NCBI RefSeq assembly: GCF_040782645.1
Contig: NZ_CP160403.1
Span: 9,087,001-9,151,000 of the forward strand
Source of the DNA: Streptomyces sp. HUAS ZL42
Lineage (GTDB): Bacteria; Actinomycetota; Actinomycetes; Streptomycetales; Streptomycetaceae
DNA length: 64,000 nucleotides
Direction of reading: 5' to 3'
The position numbers were made by a program, and so were the translations under genes. Below, piece after piece: positions 60,684 through 64,000 of the stretch (positions are counted from its first letter, which is position 1; each line of letters opens with the position of its first letter). Below the pieces are notes generated by a model. It worked only from the letters and a program-made list of their open reading frames with translations. It was not told where the DNA came from and did not search any database.

Positions 60684-62120
60684 TCACTCGGCCGTCCGGC
60701 CGATCTGGGCGTTCTCCAGGATTCCGACCGCGTCGGGGACGAGGATGGCCATCGAGTAGTAGGCGGTCACGAGGTAACGGATGATCGAGTTGGCGTCGAT
60801 GCCCATGAACCGCACGTTGAGGCCGGGCTGGTACTCCTCGGGGATGCCCGTCTGATAGAGGCCGACGGTGCCCTGGTCGCCCTCTCCGGTGCGCAGCGCG
60901 ATGATGCTGCTGGTGTGCTGCGGGCTGATCGGGATCTTGTTGCACGGGAAGATCGGGACGCCGCGCCAGGCGGGGATCTCGTGCCCCTCGACGCTCGCCG
61001 TGCCGGGCACCAGACCACGCCGGTTGCACTGCCGGAAGAAGGCCGCGATCGCCTTCGGATGGGCGAGGAACAGCTTGGTCTTGCGGCGCATCGACAGCAG
61101 CTCGTCCATGTCGTCGGGGGTGGGCGGCCCCGCGAAGGTGCTGATGCGCTGTCCGTAGTCGGCGTTGTGCAGCAGTCCGAACTCCCGGTTGTTGACCAGC
61201 TCCCACTCCTGGCGTTCCCGGATCTCCTCAACGGTGAGGCGGAGTTGCTGCTCGGTCTGGTTCATCGGGTCGTTGTAGAGGTCGGCGACCCGGGTGTGGA
61301 CGCGCAGCACGGTCTGGGTGAGGGACAACTCGTACTCGCGCGGCGCGAGTTCGTAGTCCACGTAGCCGCCGGTGATCGTGGGTTCGCCGACGTGGCCCGC
61401 CTGCACCGGGACATCGGCCTCACCCTTGCGGTTCATCGGCAGTCTCTGCCGCTCGGCGTACGTCTCGAGGTGGGCGGCGAGGGACGGTGCCCGTCCGGTG
61501 AGCTCCGTGACCACGCTCCAGGGGAGCACCAGGAGCACGCCCGCGGTCTCGGCCCGCACCGAGCTCAGCCACAGCGGGTCGGACTGGCCGATCGCCTCGT
61601 CGCCCATCTGGTCGCCGTCGGTGACGACCCCGACGATCTCCTCCTCGCCGTACTTGCCCTCGGTGAAGCGGGTGAACCGGCCGTGCACGACGAGATAGGT
61701 CTCGGTGACCGGCTGCCCGGCCGCGAAGAGGATCTGGCCGGCGCGGACCTGCCGGACCCGGAAACGGCCGGCGAGCTCCTTCAGGACGTCCGTGTCGGAG
61801 TAGCCGCGCAGCACGGGCAGTTCCGTGAGCGTCTGGGGGATGACCTTGATGTCGTCGGCGCCGTTCTGCTCGAACTGCACCCGGCCCCGGCCCACGCGGA
61901 GCTGGAGGCGCCGGTTCACCCGGTACGTGCCGCCCCTGACGTCCACCCACGGCAGCATCCGCAGCAGCCAGCGTGAGCTGATGGCCTGCATCTGCGGTTC
62001 GGACTTGGTGGTGGTGGCGAGCTGACGTGCCGCGTGGGTGCTGAGACTGGTGAGCCGACCGCCGGAACTGGGTTCGGGTTCGTCGATGGCGGGACCGGCG
62101 GCGCCGTCCGGTGTGGACAC
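60684..62120 (-). CDS. eshB: EshB-like family 2B encapsulin with cyclic-nucleotide domain
   Basis: This 478-residue protein is annotated in older work as a cyclic nucleotide-binding protein beside 2-MIB synthase. The region 1-110 and the region from about 225 ([62 protein letters not shown]) have the HK97-type encapsulin pattern; a CNB domain (about 115-215, [30 protein letters not shown]) is inserted. It should self-assemble into a protein shell around the synthase. The CNB phosphate cassette is degenerate, so ligand binding is uncertain. GTG 62120 follows GGGAGGGAAT. First gene of the operon. Confidence 0.92.
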   Translation of the reverse strand: MSTPDGAAGPAIDEPEPSSGGRLTSLSTHAARQLATTTKSEPQMQAISSRWLLRMLPWVDVRGGTYRVNRRLQLRVGRGRVQFEQNGADDIKVIPQTLTELPVLRGYSDTDVLKELAGRFRVRQVRAGQILFAAGQPVTETYLVVHGRFTRFTEGKYGEEEIVGVVTDGDQMGDEAIGQSDPLWLSSVRAETAGVLLVLPWSVVTELTGRAPSLAAHLETYAERQRLPMNRKGEADVPVQAGHVGEPTITGGYVDYELAPREYELSLTQTVLRVHTRVADLYNDPMNQTEQQLRLTVEEIRERQEWELVNNREFGLLHNADYGQRISTFAGPPTPDDMDELLSMRRKTKLFLAHPKAIAAFFRQCNRRGLVPGTASVEGHEIPAWRGVPIFPCNKIPISPQHTSSIIALRTGEGDQGTVGLYQTGIPEEYQPGLNVRFMGIDANSIIRYLVTAYYSMAILVPDAVGILENAQIGRTAE

Positions 62121-62308
62121 ATTCCCTCCCGGGGAGATGAGCGGGCTGGTGCGCGTGTACAAGCGAAACAGCGCCGGTGACGGCCGGGGTAGGGCGTGAA
62201 GGAGGCGTTTTTGGTCCTTGGTGGTGCAAACCTGCCGTATGGGGCAGTGGGCGCACCGTGTGTGCTCGTGCTCCCCTCCCGTGCTCCCGCACGCTTGGGA
62301 AGCCGCGT

Positions 62309-63331
62309 TCAGGACAGGTCGTTCACCAGCACCGCGGCCCCGTCGAAGCGCCCGTCCTTGAGGTCCCGCAGCGCCTGAGCGGCCCGCGACAGCGGATAGG
62401 TGTGCGTGGTCGCGCGGACGCCGTGCCGGGCGGCCAGGGTCAGGAACTCCCGGGCGTCCGCACGTGTGTTGGAGGTGACGCTGCGGATCTCCTTCTCGTA
62501 GAACAGCTCGCTCTCGTAGTGCAGGGGCGGTACGTCGCTCAGGTGGATGCCGGCGATCGACAGCACCCCGCCCCGGTCGAGGGCCCGCAGCGCCACCGGC
62601 ACCAGGTCGCCGACGGGGGCGAACAGGATCGCGCTGTCCAGGGGCTCCGGGGGCGTCTCGTACGCGTCGCGGGCCGAGGCGGCCCCGAGCTCCAGCGCGA
62701 GACGGCGAGCGGCCGCACCCCGGGTCAGGACGTGCACGGTGGCGCCCTCGGCCAGCGCCACCTGCGCGCACAGATGGGCGCTGCCCCCGAAGCCGTACAG
62801 TCCGAGCCTCCCGCCCGGCGGCAGCGCGGCGCGCCGCAGTGCCCGGTAGCCGATGATGCCGGCGCACAGCAGCGGCGCGAGCGCCACGTCGTCGAGGCCG
62901 CCGGGCAGCCGGTGGGCGAACGCCGCCGGAACCGTCGTGTACTCCGCGTAGCCGCCGTCGGCGTCCCAGCCGGTGTACCGCGACCGCGGGCACAGGTTCT
63001 CCGCGCCCCGCGCGCAGTAGGCGCAGGTGCCGCAGGTGCCGCGCAGCCAGGCCACGCCCACCCGGTCGCCGACGGCGAAGCCGTTCACGTCCGCCCCGCG
63101 CCCCGCCACCACGCCCACCACCTCGTGCCCGGGCGTCACCCCGGACCGGTGCACCGGCAGGTCGCCCTCGGTGACGTGCAGATCCGTACGGCACACGCCG
63201 CACGCCCGCACGTGCACGAGCAGCTCATCGGCCTCGGGCACGGGCACCGGCCTCTCGACGAACCGGAGAGGCCCCTTCTCCACCGGTCCCGGCGCCGTCA
63301 CCGACCACGCGCGCATCGTCCCGTCCGCCAT
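62309..63331 (-). CDS. Zinc-dependent alcohol dehydrogenase
   Basis: This 340-residue medium-chain dehydrogenase has the catalytic zinc site ([20 protein letters not shown]), the structural zinc Cys cluster ([18 protein letters not shown]) and the NAD(P) motif YGFGGSAHL. It resembles bacterial alcohol dehydrogenases of the AdhA type, which oxidise primary alcohols or reduce aldehydes. ATG 63331 ([10 protein letters not shown]) is the first start with good family match. It is separated from the 2-MIB operon by 188 bases and is probably independent. Confidence 0.9.
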   Translation of the reverse strand: MADGTMRAWSVTAPGPVEKGPLRFVERPVPVPEADELLVHVRACGVCRTDLHVTEGDLPVHRSGVTPGHEVVGVVAGRGADVNGFAVGDRVGVAWLRGTCGTCAYCARGAENLCPRSRYTGWDADGGYAEYTTVPAAFAHRLPGGLDDVALAPLLCAGIIGYRALRRAALPPGGRLGLYGFGGSAHLCAQVALAEGATVHVLTRGAAARRLALELGAASARDAYETPPEPLDSAILFAPVGDLVPVALRALDRGGVLSIAGIHLSDVPPLHYESELFYEKEIRSVTSNTRADAREFLTLAARHGVRATTHTYPLSRAAQALRDLKDGRFDGAAVLVNDLS

Positions 63332-63468
63332 ACCGTGCCCCGTTCCGTCGCAGAGCAGACCGTGTCACTCCAGTGTGTAACGGCCGAAGGGTTCGGCGCG
63401 CGGTCCGACCGGCGCGTGACTAGCGTGAGGAATCGGACAACCCACCGATCCGGAAGAGGTCCGCAGTC

Positions 63469-64000
63469 ATGGCCGTGCAACCTGAGGGAACCCCCTGCTG
63501 GGCCGACGCGATGTTCAGCGACGTCGAGGGGGCCAAGAGCTTCTACGGCGACGTCCTCGGCTGGAGCTTCGGCGAGGCGTCGTCGGAGTACGGCAATTAC
63601 ACCCAGGCCTATGTGAACGGCAAGGCGGTCGCCGCGGTCGTACCGCCGATGCCGGGCCAGGAGGGCCAGTCGCAGTGGTGCCTCTACTTCGCCTCCGCCG
63701 ACGCCGCCGCCACCGCGGTGAAGATCCGCGAGAACGGCGGTGAGGTGCTGATGGAGCCGATGCAGGTCGGCGAGTTCGGCACCATGTGCCTGGGCCGCGA
63801 GCCCAGCGGCGCCGTGTTCGGGGTGTGGCAGGCGGGCACCCACGAGGGCTTCGAGGCGCCGCCCGAGCAACCCGGCGCGTTCTGCTGGGCCGAGGTCTTC
63901 ACGCGTGAGCCGGAGAAGACGGACGCGTTCCTCCCCGCGGTCTTCGGCTACTCGGCGAAGCAGCTGCAGGACGAAGCCGTCGACTTCCGCCTGTTCAACC
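63469..64000 (+). CDS. VOC-family protein, 3' truncated by window end
   Basis: The first 177 codons of a VOC/glyoxalase-like protein: GTPCWADAMFSDVEGAKSFYGDVLGWSFGE, QSQWCLYFASADAAATAVKI and FGTMCLGREPSGAVFGVWQAG, then the start of a second VOC module (GAFCWAEVFTREPEKTDAFLPAVFGY). This fits the CFP30B/hydroxylase-type two-module proteins. GGAAGAGG lies about 10 bases before ATG 63469. The frame is open at base 64000, so the C-terminus is missing. Confidence 0.85.
   Translation, partial: MAVQPEGTPCWADAMFSDVEGAKSFYGDVLGWSFGEASSEYGNYTQAYVNGKAVAAVVPPMPGQEGQSQWCLYFASADAAATAVKIRENGGEVLMEPMQVGEFGTMCLGREPSGAVFGVWQAGTHEGFEAPPEQPGAFCWAEVFTREPEKTDAFLPAVFGYSAKQLQDEAVDFRLFN

Noticed and set aside
60684..63203. 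Extended upstream reading frame of the encapsulin gene with a [10 protein letters not shown] stretch
   Set aside because: It overlaps the dehydrogenase gene on the same strand and lacks a ribosome-binding site; the GTG at 62120 has one. The Cys pattern is coincidental.

Overview
This window is high-GC chromosomal DNA from a Streptomyces-type actinomycete. The evidence is a strong GC bias at third codon positions, an SsgA-like sporulation protein, a long chaplin with an LASTG sorting signal, SpoIIE/RsbW/SigB-type regulators, the PopR-ClpP3-ClpP4 module and a 2-methylisoborneol operon. I recognise no tRNA, rRNA or CRISPR array. The arrangement of accessory metabolism, stress regulators, many small single-gene units and one mobile element looks like a chromosome-arm region, but that is inference.

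Layout. 1-5064: the 3' end of a TPR regulator, a PAS-SpoIIE phosphatase, an SsgA-like protein, a bacterial/archaeal release-factor-like (baeRF) protein and two small hypotheticals. 5360-25440: a natural-product locus with a fatty acyl-AMP ligase, a 4,515-residue polyketide synthase (ACP, then two KS-AT-DH-KR-ACP modules, then a condensation domain and an FkbH domain), an ACP-thioester reductase and two alpha/beta hydrolases. 25450-43903: mostly housekeeping or accessory genes: a secreted S33 peptidase, a chaplin, acetyltransferases, a secreted two-domain protein, an ArsR-SRPBCC fusion, an ECF42-type sigma factor with its DGPF/YCII partner, two aldo/keto reductases, adenosine deaminase, a LysR regulator and several small enzymes. 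43982-47879: a leaderless operon of a double-FHA ABC-2 transporter, a small SH3-like protein and a Ser/Thr kinase. 47908-52113: a polytopic membrane protein, a proline-rich anchored protein, an RsbW-like kinase and a SigB-family sigma factor. 52386-55855: popR, the clpP4-clpP3 operon and a TnpB element inserted just upstream of the clpP3 operator; clpP4 is broken by an exact 140-bp tandem duplication. 55880-57605: an epoxide hydrolase remnant, a VOC protein and a phosphotransferase. 57658-62120: an SGNH lipoprotein and the eshB-tpc-mtf 2-methylisoborneol operon, whose first gene encodes a cyclic-nucleotide-domain encapsulin. 62309-64000: a zinc alcohol dehydrogenase and a truncated VOC protein.

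How the genes may work together. The acyl-AMP ligase would load a fatty acid on the N-terminal ACP of the PKS, and two modules would add two unsaturated extender units. The terminal condensation-FkbH pair has no ACP of its own, but the next protein begins with one. The simplest model is that FkbH makes glyceryl-S-ACP on that carrier, the condensation domain joins the polyketide to its hydroxyl as an ester, and the reductase releases an O-acyl glyceraldehyde or glycerol. This is the most unusual system in the window. The second notable theme is decay at clpP3-clpP4: the activator, its C-terminal Ala-Ala and its tandem operator look intact, while clpP4 is frameshifted and a TnpB element sits about 30 bp from the operator.
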